Below, piece after piece: positions 1 to 6,894 of a DNA stretch of 16,508 nucleotides. Position 1 is the stretch's first letter. Each line of letters opens with the position of its first letter. The position numbers and the translations under genes were made by a program. This DNA is from an uncultured Bacillota bacterium (lineage in GTDB: Bacteria; Bacillota_I; Bacilli_A; RF39; UBA660): positions 1-16,508 of the forward strand of contig CAMXBB010000008.1 of NCBI GenBank assembly GCA_947179265.1, written 5' to 3'. Under the pieces are notes generated by a model. It ran no database searches. It saw nothing but the letters and a program-made list of their open reading frames with translations, and was not told where the DNA came from.

Positions 1-19
1 TCTTTCAAACACATGTCTA

Positions 20-48
20 ATACTATACCTTTTTCTTTTTTTTGTCAA
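20..48 (-). promoter_or_regulatory. Strong sigma-A-type promoter reading off the left edge
   Basis: On the minus strand there is a perfect -35 TTGACA (43-48), a 17-base spacer and a -10 TAGTAT (20-25). It lies downstream of the DUF402 gene and points out of the window. The short leader that remains (ending in GTTTGAAAGA) contains no start codon with a good ribosome binding site, so the gene it serves is outside the window. Confidence 0.7.
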
Positions 49-87
49 CTTTTTTTCAATACTTTTTTCAAAAAAATAAGAAAACCA

Positions 88-621
88 CTAAATTCCTGTG
101 ATTTCCTTATATTTCTCATAGTACTCTTCAATCAATTTTTTATTGAATGGTCCAACACTATTTTTTTTCATTTCTATTAAACTTGATAATTCACTTTTTA
201 CGATTTCATCAATCTCATCAGAATAATGCATTATCTTTTTATGATAGTTATATTCATTCTTATCTAGAATCTTAAAGCCTCCATCTGGAAATACTCTTAA
301 GTCTAAATCATAATCAATATACTTTATAACCTTTTCATCTATAAGATATGGAGTTGCTATATTACAATAATAGAACAATCCTTGCTTCTTCAATTGAGCT
401 AATATATTAAACCATCTATCTTTATAAAAGAAGACTATTGCTGGTTCTTTTGTCTTATGTGATGATCCATCACTCTCTGTTATAGTTGTTTTAAAATCTC
501 CACAAACTATAAATTCATCTTGAATATCTATAACTGTTAATTTATCAGATATACTATTAATCTTTCCATTATGTTTATAGCAATGAAGTTCTAAATTATC
601 TCCTACTTTTATATTATCCAT
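88..621 (-). CDS. DUF402 family nucleoside di-/triphosphate phosphatase (YgaC/Ntdp-like)
   Basis: The 177-residue protein matches the DUF402 (UPF0374) family in length and in its signature. The core is the KYIDYDLD stretch at residues 100-107, followed by VFPDGG (110-115) and ILDKNEY (118-124). In characterised members such as S. aureus Ntdp and the related FomD, the acidic residues of these motifs bind divalent metal; here N87, D103, D105, D107, D120 and E123 are the candidates. Family members hydrolyse nucleoside tri- and diphosphates in the cytoplasm. The ATG at 619-621 is preceded by GGTGATG, a usable Shine-Dalgarno sequence. A TATAAT-like -10 lies just upstream at about 640-645 without a good -35, and the tpiA terminator sits directly behind it. 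Downstream I see only A/T-rich sequence and no convincing hairpin. The family assignment is secure; the physiological substrate is not known. Confidence 0.9.
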   Translation of the reverse strand: MDNIKVGDNLELHCYKHNGKINSISDKLTVIDIQDEFIVCGDFKTTITESDGSSHKTKEPAIVFFYKDRWFNILAQLKKQGLFYYCNIATPYLIDEKVIKYIDYDLDLRVFPDGGFKILDKNEYNYHKKIMHYSDEIDEIVKSELSSLIEMKKNSVGPFNKKLIEEYYEKYKEITGI

Positions 622-650
622 TTCATCACCGCTTTGAACTTATTATACAC

Positions 651-683
651 TAGAAAAATAAAAAATGCCATAAACTGGCATTT
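651..683 (-). terminator. Intrinsic terminator of tpiA
   Basis: Stem AAATGCCA/TGGCATTT (663-670 with 676-683), five-base loop, followed on the minus strand by a run of T residues (TTTTTTATTTTT). The stem includes part of the TAA stop codon of tpiA (682-684). Confidence 0.85.
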
Positions 684-1371
684 ATTTTTTTAGTTCACTA
701 TAAATAGTTTCTAACTTTTCTTGTTCTAAAGCTGAAGATGAAATAATAAATCCATCATTACCATTTAACTTTTTCAATTCATTTATATTATCAGGACTTA
801 TTCCTCCACCATAGATTATTGAAGCATTTATATTTCTCTCCATAAGATATTCTCTTATCTTTGTTATAACTCTATCGACGTGAGCTATGTCTAGTTCATC
901 ATTATTTGCACCAATCAACCAAGTTGGTTCATAAGCAACTATCATATATTTAACATTATTAGGAATTGCTTCCAATTGTTCTTCGATATTTTTTAATTCC
1001 TTATCATCATTCTTATCTTCAGGAGTTTGATTAACGCAATATATTGGAATCATTCCATTGTCTATAACATTTTGCATCTTTAAGTTAGAATCTTCATTTG
1101 TTTCATTAAAATATTTCTTTCTTTCATAATGTCCAACCAGAACATACTTTACTCCTAAACCTTTAAGACCTTTAGCACATACTTCCCCAGTAAAACTTCC
1201 CTTTGAATATTTAGAAACATCTTGACTTCCTAAATGATACGATCCCCTACTAAAGAAAACTAAGTAAGGGTATTGTGGTAATACTATCACATTTTTATCC
1301 TTTATAAAGTTTTCATACTCTATTACACTATTCTTATTTAAGTTCATTTTTAAGTTAAGAACTAATATCAT
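682..1371 (-). CDS. tpiA: Triosephosphate isomerase, divergent
   Basis: This 229-residue protein aligns along its whole length with triosephosphate isomerase, which interconverts dihydroxyacetone phosphate and glyceraldehyde-3-phosphate in glycolysis. The three catalytic residues are kept: Lys8 in NLKMN, His81 in VGHYER and Glu148 in AYEPTW. Several nearly invariant neighbours are changed: the usual GHSERR is GHYERK, loop 6 reads PTWLIGANN instead of PVWAIGTG, and the phosphate-binding YGGSV is YGGGI. The ATG at 1371 is chosen because GAGGA lies about eight bases upstream and the protein then begins like a normal TIM; a longer frame starting with TTG at 1386 would contain that ribosome binding site. 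The start lies four bases past the pgk stop, so translation is probably coupled. It is a little shorter than the usual 250 residues. It may be the only TIM of the cell or a divergent second copy. Confidence 0.88.
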   Translation of the reverse strand: MILVLNLKMNLNKNSVIEYENFIKDKNVIVLPQYPYLVFFSRGSYHLGSQDVSKYSKGSFTGEVCAKGLKGLGVKYVLVGHYERKKYFNETNEDSNLKMQNVIDNGMIPIYCVNQTPEDKNDDKELKNIEEQLEAIPNNVKYMIVAYEPTWLIGANNDELDIAHVDRVITKIREYLMERNINASIIYGGGISPDNINELKKLNGNDGFIISSSALEQEKLETIYSELKK

Positions 1372-1375
1372 ATAA

Positions 1376-2524
1376 TCATTCCTCAAAACAACTTATTTTT
1401 TTGGAAGAGATATATTCTAGTGTTGCTCCACCTCCAGTTGACAAAAAGTCAAAGTCATTATTGAATCCTAATTTATTAACACTGGCAACAGCATCTCCTC
1501 CACCAGCAATCTTAACGGCTTCTACATTTGATAATTTTTGATACAAGCCTTCAGTTCCAGCTCTAAATGATTCATCTTCATATAATCCCATAGTACCATT
1601 AACAAAGATTGTTTCACTCTTTTCTAAAATATTTCCATAATTAGAAATACTTCTAGGTCCAATATCATAGATTGCATCATTATCTTTTAAAGAGTCAATA
1701 TCTCTTACAATTATTCCGTCATCACCCTTAACAACAACATCATTAGGCATCATAATCTTATTTTTATATCTATTAATTAATTCTTTAATCTTTTCAACAT
1801 AATCAGCACTATAAAGACTTGTTCCAATATTATATCCACTTGCTTTAAGAAAAGTATTGGCAATTCCGCCACCTACTAAAATATAATCGCATTCGTCTAA
1901 AAGTCTTTCAATTAATTTAACCTTATCATCAACTTTTGCTCCACCCATGATAACAGTAAAAGGTCTTTTTATATTATTAAGTATTGGATCTAAGCCTTCA
2001 ATTTCTTCATTTATTAAAAAGCCATATGCACTTGGCAAATTTAAACTTATTCCATAGTTTGATGCATGTCTTCTGTGAGTAGTTCCAAAAGCATCATTGA
2101 TAAATACATCACCTAAACCTGCCCAATAACGACTCAATTCCATATCACAATTAGATTCTAATTTACCATTTAAATCTTCATAGCGAGTATTTTCCATAAG
2201 AACAATTCTTGATCTATCCAAAGAACTTTCTAAATCAGCACCTCTAGTTCCAGGAACAAATAATACTTCTTCACCTAGAAGATTTTCTAATCTTTCTTTA
2301 ACTGGTTTTAAAGTATTCTTAATCATATCATCAGCTGTTTTAATTTTACCTAAATGGCTCATTATCAATACTCTAGAATTATGATTAAGTATATATTTAA
2401 TCGTTGGTATACTCTTCTTTATTTTCGTATCATCGATTATTTCACCATTCTTAATAGTTACATTTAAATCTAATCTAAGTATTACCTTTTTATTAGTTAT
2501 ATCTATTTCCTCTATATATTTCAT
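1376..2524 (-). CDS. pgk: Phosphoglycerate kinase
   Basis: This 382-residue protein (family about 390-400) transfers phosphate between 1,3-bisphosphoglycerate and ADP in glycolysis. Recognisable landmarks in order are RLDLNV near the N-terminus, MSHLG, ENTRY, the substrate-binding NDAFGTTHRRHAS, MGGAKVDDK, GGGIANTFLKA, DIGPRS, NGTMGLYE (usually NGPMGVFE), GGGDAVASV and STGGGATLEY near the C-terminus. All the binding motifs are present with mild substitutions. The start is set at the ATG at 2524 because GAGGAAG sits seven bases upstream; the longer frame begins with a TTG at 2539 inside that ribosome binding site. It is followed almost directly by tpiA, with no gap or enolase gene nearby, so this is a two-gene remnant of the classical glycolytic cluster. 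I see no clean promoter in the 80 bases upstream. Confidence 0.95.
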   Translation of the reverse strand: MKYIEEIDITNKKVILRLDLNVTIKNGEIIDDTKIKKSIPTIKYILNHNSRVLIMSHLGKIKTADDMIKNTLKPVKERLENLLGEEVLFVPGTRGADLESSLDRSRIVLMENTRYEDLNGKLESNCDMELSRYWAGLGDVFINDAFGTTHRRHASNYGISLNLPSAYGFLINEEIEGLDPILNNIKRPFTVIMGGAKVDDKVKLIERLLDECDYILVGGGIANTFLKASGYNIGTSLYSADYVEKIKELINRYKNKIMMPNDVVVKGDDGIIVRDIDSLKDNDAIYDIGPRSISNYGNILEKSETIFVNGTMGLYEDESFRAGTEGLYQKLSNVEAVKIAGGGDAVASVNKLGFNNDFDFLSTGGGATLEYISSKKISCFEE

Positions 2525-2589
2525 TTCTATCTTCCTCAAATCATTATTGTCTTTAAATAGTCATCATATCTTAATACTAATATAATTAT

Positions 2590-2627
2590 AAATAAAAAAA
2601 AATAGAATTACAAGTTTGTAATTCTAT
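2590..2627 (-). terminator. Intrinsic terminator of the lysozyme-like gene
   Basis: Long perfect stem ATAGAATTACAA/TTGTAATTCTAT (2602-2613 with 2616-2627) followed on the minus strand by an uninterrupted T run. The stem is built from the last codons and stop of the gene (2608-2610). Confidence 0.9.
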
Positions 2628-3597
2628 CTTTGTCTAGCAAGTCAATTGTTTCAATTTCGGTGTTATATTTTGTATATTTCTTTTTAGCTGTTGAAACCAA
2701 TTTTATCCAATGTGGACTCGCTATCTTATTTCCTAGTTCATCATACTTAGGACAATACTTTTTGCCTATTTTAGAAATGGTATTTAAACCCTTTCCATAA
2801 TAGCTGTTAGACAATGTTCTAATATAAGACAAAACCCCATATTCAATATTATTATATTTTATTAGTCCTTTGGAACTCATTCCACCATAAACATTATTAC
2901 TTTTAAGCATAAACTTAACTTTATAATATCCTGATTCTGCAGCTCCAATGCTTAAGGCTATTACTGGGTCGACATTAGTGTAGATGTGAGTAGTAAAATA
3001 GATTATTAGATTTTCTATATACTTAGCTCCACCAGTATATGGAACCCTTTTCTTACTTACTTGATTTGGGTTTCTTTCTACAAAATCGTAGAAATATTCG
3101 ACTAATCCATATAAAGCACTATCAAATGTCTTTAATTTACCAGATTTAGTTCTTAAGTAGCCAATATTTGTTTGTTCTAACTTTTGCGTATTCGTATAAT
3201 ATCTATTTCTTAAATCTTCTAAGACCTTTTCATATTTAACACCGAATGCCTTAGATAGTAAATAAATATCATGTGAATAAGTAGTAATGTAATGGTCAAT
3301 TTCTGATTCTATTGAATCTTCTGTACTATCGCTTAATTCTTCATTAGTACATTCCATTACTTCCTCTTTAGGTCCAGCTAATTCAACCTCATTTTTTATC
3401 ATGCTTGAGAAATAACTAAGCGTTGCATTTGGCTTAATTACGAGGGGTACTACCTCAGATGAAGAATCAGCAATTGCTTCTCCATTCTTTCCTTCTGCAT
3501 TAATATGAACACCTATTGTTAGCATAAATACTACTAGTAATACTAAACAACAGACTATATGCTTCCAAGATGCCCTAGAAGCTTTTCTTGTATCCAT
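2608..3597 (-). CDS. Exported lysozyme-like / glucosaminidase-type peptidoglycan hydrolase
   Basis: The 329-residue protein has a positively charged N-terminus, then a hydrophobic segment at residues 13-30, so it is exported and either cleaved or left as a membrane anchor. An acidic linker follows (about 70-105). The C-terminal part (about 195-310) resembles the lysozyme-like glucosaminidase fold: VDPVIALSIGAAESGYY carries the likely catalytic Glu221, followed by NNVYGG (235-239) and IKYNNIEYGVLSYIR. The likely role is cutting glycan strands of peptidoglycan outside the membrane. An excellent AGGAGG precedes the ATG at 3597, and a strong promoter and a perfect terminator bracket the gene, so it is transcribed alone. 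The central region (105-190) has no recognisable domain. I am sure of the hydrolase superfamily but not of the bond it cuts. Confidence 0.75.
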   Translation of the reverse strand: MDTRKASRASWKHIVCCLVLLVVFMLTIGVHINAEGKNGEAIADSSSEVVPLVIKPNATLSYFSSMIKNEVELAGPKEEVMECTNEELSDSTEDSIESEIDHYITTYSHDIYLLSKAFGVKYEKVLEDLRNRYYTNTQKLEQTNIGYLRTKSGKLKTFDSALYGLVEYFYDFVERNPNQVSKKRVPYTGGAKYIENLIIYFTTHIYTNVDPVIALSIGAAESGYYKVKFMLKSNNVYGGMSSKGLIKYNNIEYGVLSYIRTLSNSYYGKGLNTISKIGKKYCPKYDELGNKIASPHWIKLVSTAKKKYTKYNTEIETIDLLDKDRITNL

Positions 3598-3630
3598 TTC
3601 TGGTCCTCCTCTTTTAGTCGAACGCTATAT

Positions 3631-3659
3631 ATCTTATCAAAATATGAAAGCATTGTCAA
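3631..3659 (-). promoter_or_regulatory. Promoter of the lysozyme-like gene
   Basis: Perfect -35 TTGACA (3654-3659), 17-base spacer, -10 TAAGAT (3631-3636) on the minus strand, about 33 bases before the start codon with AGGAGG in between. Confidence 0.8.
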
Positions 3660-3671
3660 ATTGACAAAATT

Positions 3672-3697
3672 AAAAAAGAGGTCATATTAGACCTCTT
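3672..3697 (-). terminator. Intrinsic terminator of the 3701-5442 unit
   Basis: Stem AAGAGGTC/GACCTCTT (3676-3683 with 3690-3697), six-base loop, followed on the minus strand by six T residues. It lies three bases past the stop codon of the small protein gene. Confidence 0.9.
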
Positions 3698-3700
3698 AAA

Positions 3701-3952
3701 TTAATTTATTCCCAAATTCTTTTTGAAGATTTCTTCTAAGACATAGGCCAAATCGCCTGTAACCGTCTTTATGAAATTATTACCATATTCATTAGTTGTT
3801 GTTATTATTTGAAAACTATCAATTACGTTTTTTTCTTCTTTATCAACTTCACAAACATAATAGTAATACTCACCATTATAATTTACTGAATCAACTACTA
3901 TATGTTTTTTTCCACTTGCCAATCTTATTATTTCATTCTTTTTAAATACCAC
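3701..3952 (-). CDS. Small hypothetical protein, beta-rich
   Basis: I do not recognise this 83-residue protein. The sequence alternates short beta-prone stretches (EIIRLASGKKHIVVDSV, EYYYYVCEVD, SFQIITTT) and ends in a probable helix (residues 65-80). This pattern resembles a small SH3-like or Sm-like barrel, but that is only an impression from secondary-structure propensity. There is no signal peptide or membrane segment. The start is a GTG (3950-3952) with an ideal GGAGGT six bases upstream. It lies 14 bases after the stop of the coiled-coil/LysM-like gene and just before a strong terminator, so it is the second gene of a two-gene unit. It may work with its larger neighbour, but this rests on position alone. 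Confidence 0.75.
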   Translation of the reverse strand: MVFKKNEIIRLASGKKHIVVDSVNYNGEYYYYVCEVDKEEKNVIDSFQIITTTNEYGNNFIKTVTGDLAYVLEEIFKKNLGIN

Positions 3953-3966
3953 AGCTTTACCTCCGA

Positions 3967-5442
3967 CTATGCAGCTTTGCTATGATATACAGATTCTTCT
4001 CGGTATGGAACAAAGTTCTTTGGATATTTTATATCCAAATCAGCAAGCACTCCCGGAGTATTTACTGCATCTTCAATATCAACATTCATTTCTTCGCATC
4101 GTTTTGATATAACTTCGTCATTATCAGCATAACGATATAAGTCATGCCATGTTATATTGCCTTCATAAACATAATCAACTATTTGCGATAATGTTTGATC
4201 ACTATTCAAAGAATAGATATGGAACTCAGGCTCTTCATCATCAACTGGAGCGGATTCTTCAACCTTCTCTGGTTCAACACGATCAAATAATTGGATAACT
4301 TTATCGCTCGAATCATTTCCTTTAGTATGATCATCACTAAAATTATCTAAATAACTAAATAGTTTTTTTGAATCAATAAGTGTTTCAACTTCATTAATCA
4401 ATTCTTGACTTGCTGGAGCGGATGAGATAACTTGTTCTAAGCCTTCATCTGAATAATTACTTTTAGATTCTGAATATTCATCCTCAAAATCATCGGTTTG
4501 AAAAATATTTCCTAAATTATCTATATTATAATCAAAACTGCTATTACTCATGCTGCCTAGATAGTTATTCATAGCATCAAAATCAAGATCATCTGATGAT
4601 AAATCTGCAAGCAATTTAGGATCTTCATAACTATTCGTTGTGCTATCATTTTTTTCTAAAGGATCCTCTACTGCATCATCAAAAGATATCTCTGGTATAC
4701 CATAAGTTGTTGAATCATCATATTCCTCAAATAAGTTGGAAGTGAATAAAGGGGTCTCATCTATATCTAAGTCTATTGTTTGTGTACTATCTTCATATGC
4801 ACCATCGTGAGATGCTTCATGGTTATCCACATCGGAAACTTGCTCTAAAATAGCTTCTACTTCCGGAGCTACACCTTCATCCACTTTTTCTTGTGTTTTT
4901 TCAAATTGCTCCCCTTTAACTATTTCATTATCCGTAACATCAGGAAGTACAACGCTATCAAAAGAAAGTGGAACACTGACTTCATCAGTTTTTTTCTTTT
5001 TTTGACCCTTTAGTGAGATAACAACTTCTTCACCATAATCCTTTTCAGGAACATAATAGCTAGAAAGTCTCTCATATAATGCATCTAATTTTTTTGCTTG
5101 TTTTACTAATTGACTATAACGACTATCGATTCTTACCATAGCAACTCTTATTTCTTCTTGTGGAGTAGTATCTAAAGAATTAACGATGTTTCTTAACTCT
5201 TCCATCAATTCAGTATTATCACATTTACTTAAAGGACGTGCTAGTTTTACTTCATTGTTTTTTAGGATTGGTATTACATTTTCGATTAAAGATGCTCTAC
5301 TTCTTCTTAATTCTTCTACCTTTTTCCATTCAGTTTCATACTCTGCTTGTAAGGCTTGAATCTCAGATATTAAGCTTTGAGCTGCTTGATCAAAAGAAGA
5401 TTTAGCTGCTCTAGATGTTGCTGCACGACTATAATCAACCAT
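3967..5442 (-). CDS. Cytoplasmic coiled-coil / acidic-linker / LysM-like protein of unknown function
   Basis: I do not recognise a named family. The 491-residue protein has three parts. Residues 1-135 are helical and rich in A, E, K and R, as in a coiled coil. Residues 150-400 are a long acidic, Ser/Asp/Glu-rich low-complexity region. Residues 415-480 resemble a LysM fold: a beta start (EFHIYSL), the TLSQIVDYVYEGNITWHDLYRYA helix pair and a PGVLADLDIKYP ending. There is no signal peptide or membrane segment, so the LysM-like domain appears to be inside the cell. The ATG at 5442 is chosen because AGGAAG lies seven bases upstream and a TTGATA-17-TATAAT promoter lies at 5468-5496. The longer frame starting at 5535 would translate through that promoter and add a hydrophobic stretch that I regard as non-coding. 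It is followed by the 83-residue gene in the same unit. A scaffold or cytoskeletal role is possible but unproven. Confidence 0.8.
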   Translation of the reverse strand: MVDYSRAATSRAAKSSFDQAAQSLISEIQALQAEYETEWKKVEELRRSRASLIENVIPILKNNEVKLARPLSKCDNTELMEELRNIVNSLDTTPQEEIRVAMVRIDSRYSQLVKQAKKLDALYERLSSYYVPEKDYGEEVVISLKGQKKKKTDEVSVPLSFDSVVLPDVTDNEIVKGEQFEKTQEKVDEGVAPEVEAILEQVSDVDNHEASHDGAYEDSTQTIDLDIDETPLFTSNLFEEYDDSTTYGIPEISFDDAVEDPLEKNDSTTNSYEDPKLLADLSSDDLDFDAMNNYLGSMSNSSFDYNIDNLGNIFQTDDFEDEYSESKSNYSDEGLEQVISSAPASQELINEVETLIDSKKLFSYLDNFSDDHTKGNDSSDKVIQLFDRVEPEKVEESAPVDDEEPEFHIYSLNSDQTLSQIVDYVYEGNITWHDLYRYADNDEVISKRCEEMNVDIEDAVNTPGVLADLDIKYPKNFVPYREESVYHSKAA

Positions 5443-5467
5443 GATAACACTTCCTATTCTATAGTTA

Positions 5468-5496
5468 ATTATAACAAAGATATTTTTAGATATCAA
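5468..5496 (-). promoter_or_regulatory. Promoter of the coiled-coil/LysM-like gene
   Basis: -35 TTGATA (5491-5496), 17-base spacer and a perfect -10 TATAAT (5468-5473) on the minus strand, 25 bases before the chosen start. It supports the ATG at 5442 over the upstream ATG at 5535. Confidence 0.8.
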
Positions 5497-5521
5497 CAAA
5501 TACCTAATAAAAATATTGAAG

Positions 5522-5557
5522 AAAAAATCAAACATTTCTGCTTGGTTAATTATTTAA
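5522..5557 (-). terminator. Terminator repeat, copy A
   Basis: Minus-strand hairpin AACCAAGC-AGAAAT-GTTTGATT (stem 5526-5533 with 5540-5547, one C/A mismatch and one G-U pair) followed by TTTTTTC. It lies 15 bases past the stop of the transglutaminase-like gene and belongs to the same repeat family as the hairpins near 8481, 10195 and 11299. Confidence 0.75.
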
Positions 5558-5562
5558 ATATA

Positions 5563-6294
5563 TCATTTAAATTTTTTATCTGTTGTTGGTTTGGAAAATA
5601 ATTGAATCTGTCTATCTTCTGGAAAACTTTCTGTACAATAAGTTACTTCATAATCCTTTAAATAATAATCAAAGAGATTACTATGAGCAAAATCCTTACT
5701 TGATTTTAAAAATTCTTTTAATGGGAATTGGCCTTCTTTCAATTGTTCCATATCCCATTTTAAGTCTGCATTGTACCACTTACCATCTAAATTGACCATG
5801 TTCCAACTATGATCATCTCCATCTTCTTCCCTAGATTTTCCGTTTATCATTACACAATCAATTCCAACAGATTTGCAAATATTAAATAGTGTAAAAGCAA
5901 CACTACTACAAGTACCTCTATTTTCTACTAAAAGCCCATATACTCCTTGAATTCTAGAAGCACTTTCTATGTCTTTCTTTTCGACAGCTTCTCTTAAATC
6001 TTCGGTTGCATCAGTTTCAAAATATTGACTTAACAAATCATAAATACTTGCAAACATTTCATAGCAGTTATTTGAGTCCCTTTTTACCTTTTGAATAATT
6101 TCATCTATTATTGATTTGCACTTAATAAAGTCTTCTCTCGCTATTATGTATGGTAATTTTCTTGGTTTTGAAGTTCCTACATATACGGGGACAATTACAT
6201 AATCAATATTATTTATTAATTCATCATCAACAGACAAAACTGACATATCGGAAATCTCAACACATCTTTTACTTAATATTTCTTTTAATTCCAT
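5563..6294 (-). CDS. Transglutaminase-like superfamily protein
   Basis: The 243-residue protein carries the transglutaminase-core (papain-like) catalytic triad. Cys129 sits in the RGTCSSVA motif at the start of a helix, His162 in DHSWNMV, and Asp177 in the strand ending YNADLKWD. The spacing and the GKWYNADLKWD strand match bacterial transglutaminase-like proteins, most of which are thought to act as cysteine peptidases or amidases and not as cross-linkers. The first 110 residues are not recognisable. I see no signal peptide, so the protein is likely cytoplasmic. The ATG at 6294 follows AAGGAG with an eight-base gap. It is the last gene of a three-gene stretch after the P-loop kinase (34-base gap) and is closed by terminator repeat copy A. 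The substrate is unknown. Confidence 0.82.
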   Translation of the reverse strand: MELKEILSKRCVEISDMSVLSVDDELINNIDYVIVPVYVGTSKPRKLPYIIAREDFIKCKSIIDEIIQKVKRDSNNCYEMFASIYDLLSQYFETDATEDLREAVEKKDIESASRIQGVYGLLVENRGTCSSVAFTLFNICKSVGIDCVMINGKSREEDGDDHSWNMVNLDGKWYNADLKWDMEQLKEGQFPLKEFLKSSKDFAHSNLFDYYLKDYEVTYCTESFPEDRQIQLFSKPTTDKKFK

Positions 6295-6328
6295 AACTAT
6301 TTCTCCTTTAAAAGACTATTTGTATTTT

Positions 6329-6835
6329 TTATTTGTCAATGTTCTTTATATAATCTATAATACTATTCGCTGTTTCTTCTACGTCATTATTGGTATTATC
6401 TATGTGTAAATGATATAAATCAATATGTTGAAGAATCCAATTTTGATAGTTTTTATGATTATTGATAAAATTGTCACTTCCACAATTTCTTTCAGGATCC
6501 CGAGCTTTAAGTCTTTTATATAATTCTTCATCGGAACAGGTAATTGCAATCATATGAATTTCCTCAATCTCTTCTGATAAATTAATTTTATCGATATCAG
6601 TTGGATTAATTGACGATGCCATTATAATATTTTTATTTCCAGATTTTTTTAAAGCTTTACTTATAGCATTTTCATAAAACAAATTATAAGTGTCATTGTT
6701 ATAATCATTAACATTTTCTAAATCATCAATATCAAATACTTCATATTTATCTAATCTTTTATTTTTTTTAATGTATTCACATACTGTTGATTTTCCTACC
6801 CCAGATACGGCAGTTATAAAAACTATTTTTTTCAT
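6329..6835 (-). CDS. Small P-loop NTPase, probable nucleotide or small-molecule kinase
   Basis: The 168-residue protein starts with a beta strand and a textbook Walker A motif, AVSGVGKST (residues 9-17). DIDDLEN (about 35) may be the substrate or magnesium-binding acidic site. A strand ending IAITCSDEELYKRLKARDPER (about 100-120) resembles the LID region of adenylate/shikimate-kinase-like enzymes. Size and layout fit a broad-specificity small-molecule kinase; the substrate cannot be read from the sequence. The start is the ATG at 6835, since the longer frame opens with a TTG at 6853 that overlaps the AAGGGA ribosome binding site. It lies 59 bases after the HEIRH gene and 34 bases before the transglutaminase-like gene on the same strand, so co-transcription is likely. 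Confidence 0.8.
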   Translation of the reverse strand: MKKIVFITAVSGVGKSTVCEYIKKNKRLDKYEVFDIDDLENVNDYNNDTYNLFYENAISKALKKSGNKNIIMASSINPTDIDKINLSEEIEEIHMIAITCSDEELYKRLKARDPERNCGSDNFINNHKNYQNWILQHIDLYHLHIDNTNNDVEETANSIIDYIKNIDK

Positions 6836-6894
6836 TAGCAAGATTCCCTTCAAATTAAAATTTATTCGTTGATTAATATTTAGATGATGCTAAT

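Noticed and set aside
1376..1378. Possible mycoplasma-type genetic code (TGA as Trp)
   Set aside because: pgk ends at this TGA exactly where the family should end and tpiA begins; Trp is encoded by TGG in the genes examined.
5443..5535. Hydrophobic N-terminal extension of the coiled-coil/LysM-like protein, which would look like a membrane anchor
   Set aside because: The ATG at 5535 has no ribosome binding site, while the extension spans a TTGATA-17-TATAAT promoter and its upstream end overlaps a terminator repeat. AGGAAG precedes the ATG at 5442.
5377..5795. Plus-strand reading frames opposite the coiled-coil and transglutaminase-like genes
   Set aside because: They lie antisense to well-supported genes and the promoter region, have no ribosome binding sites and no recognisable protein features.
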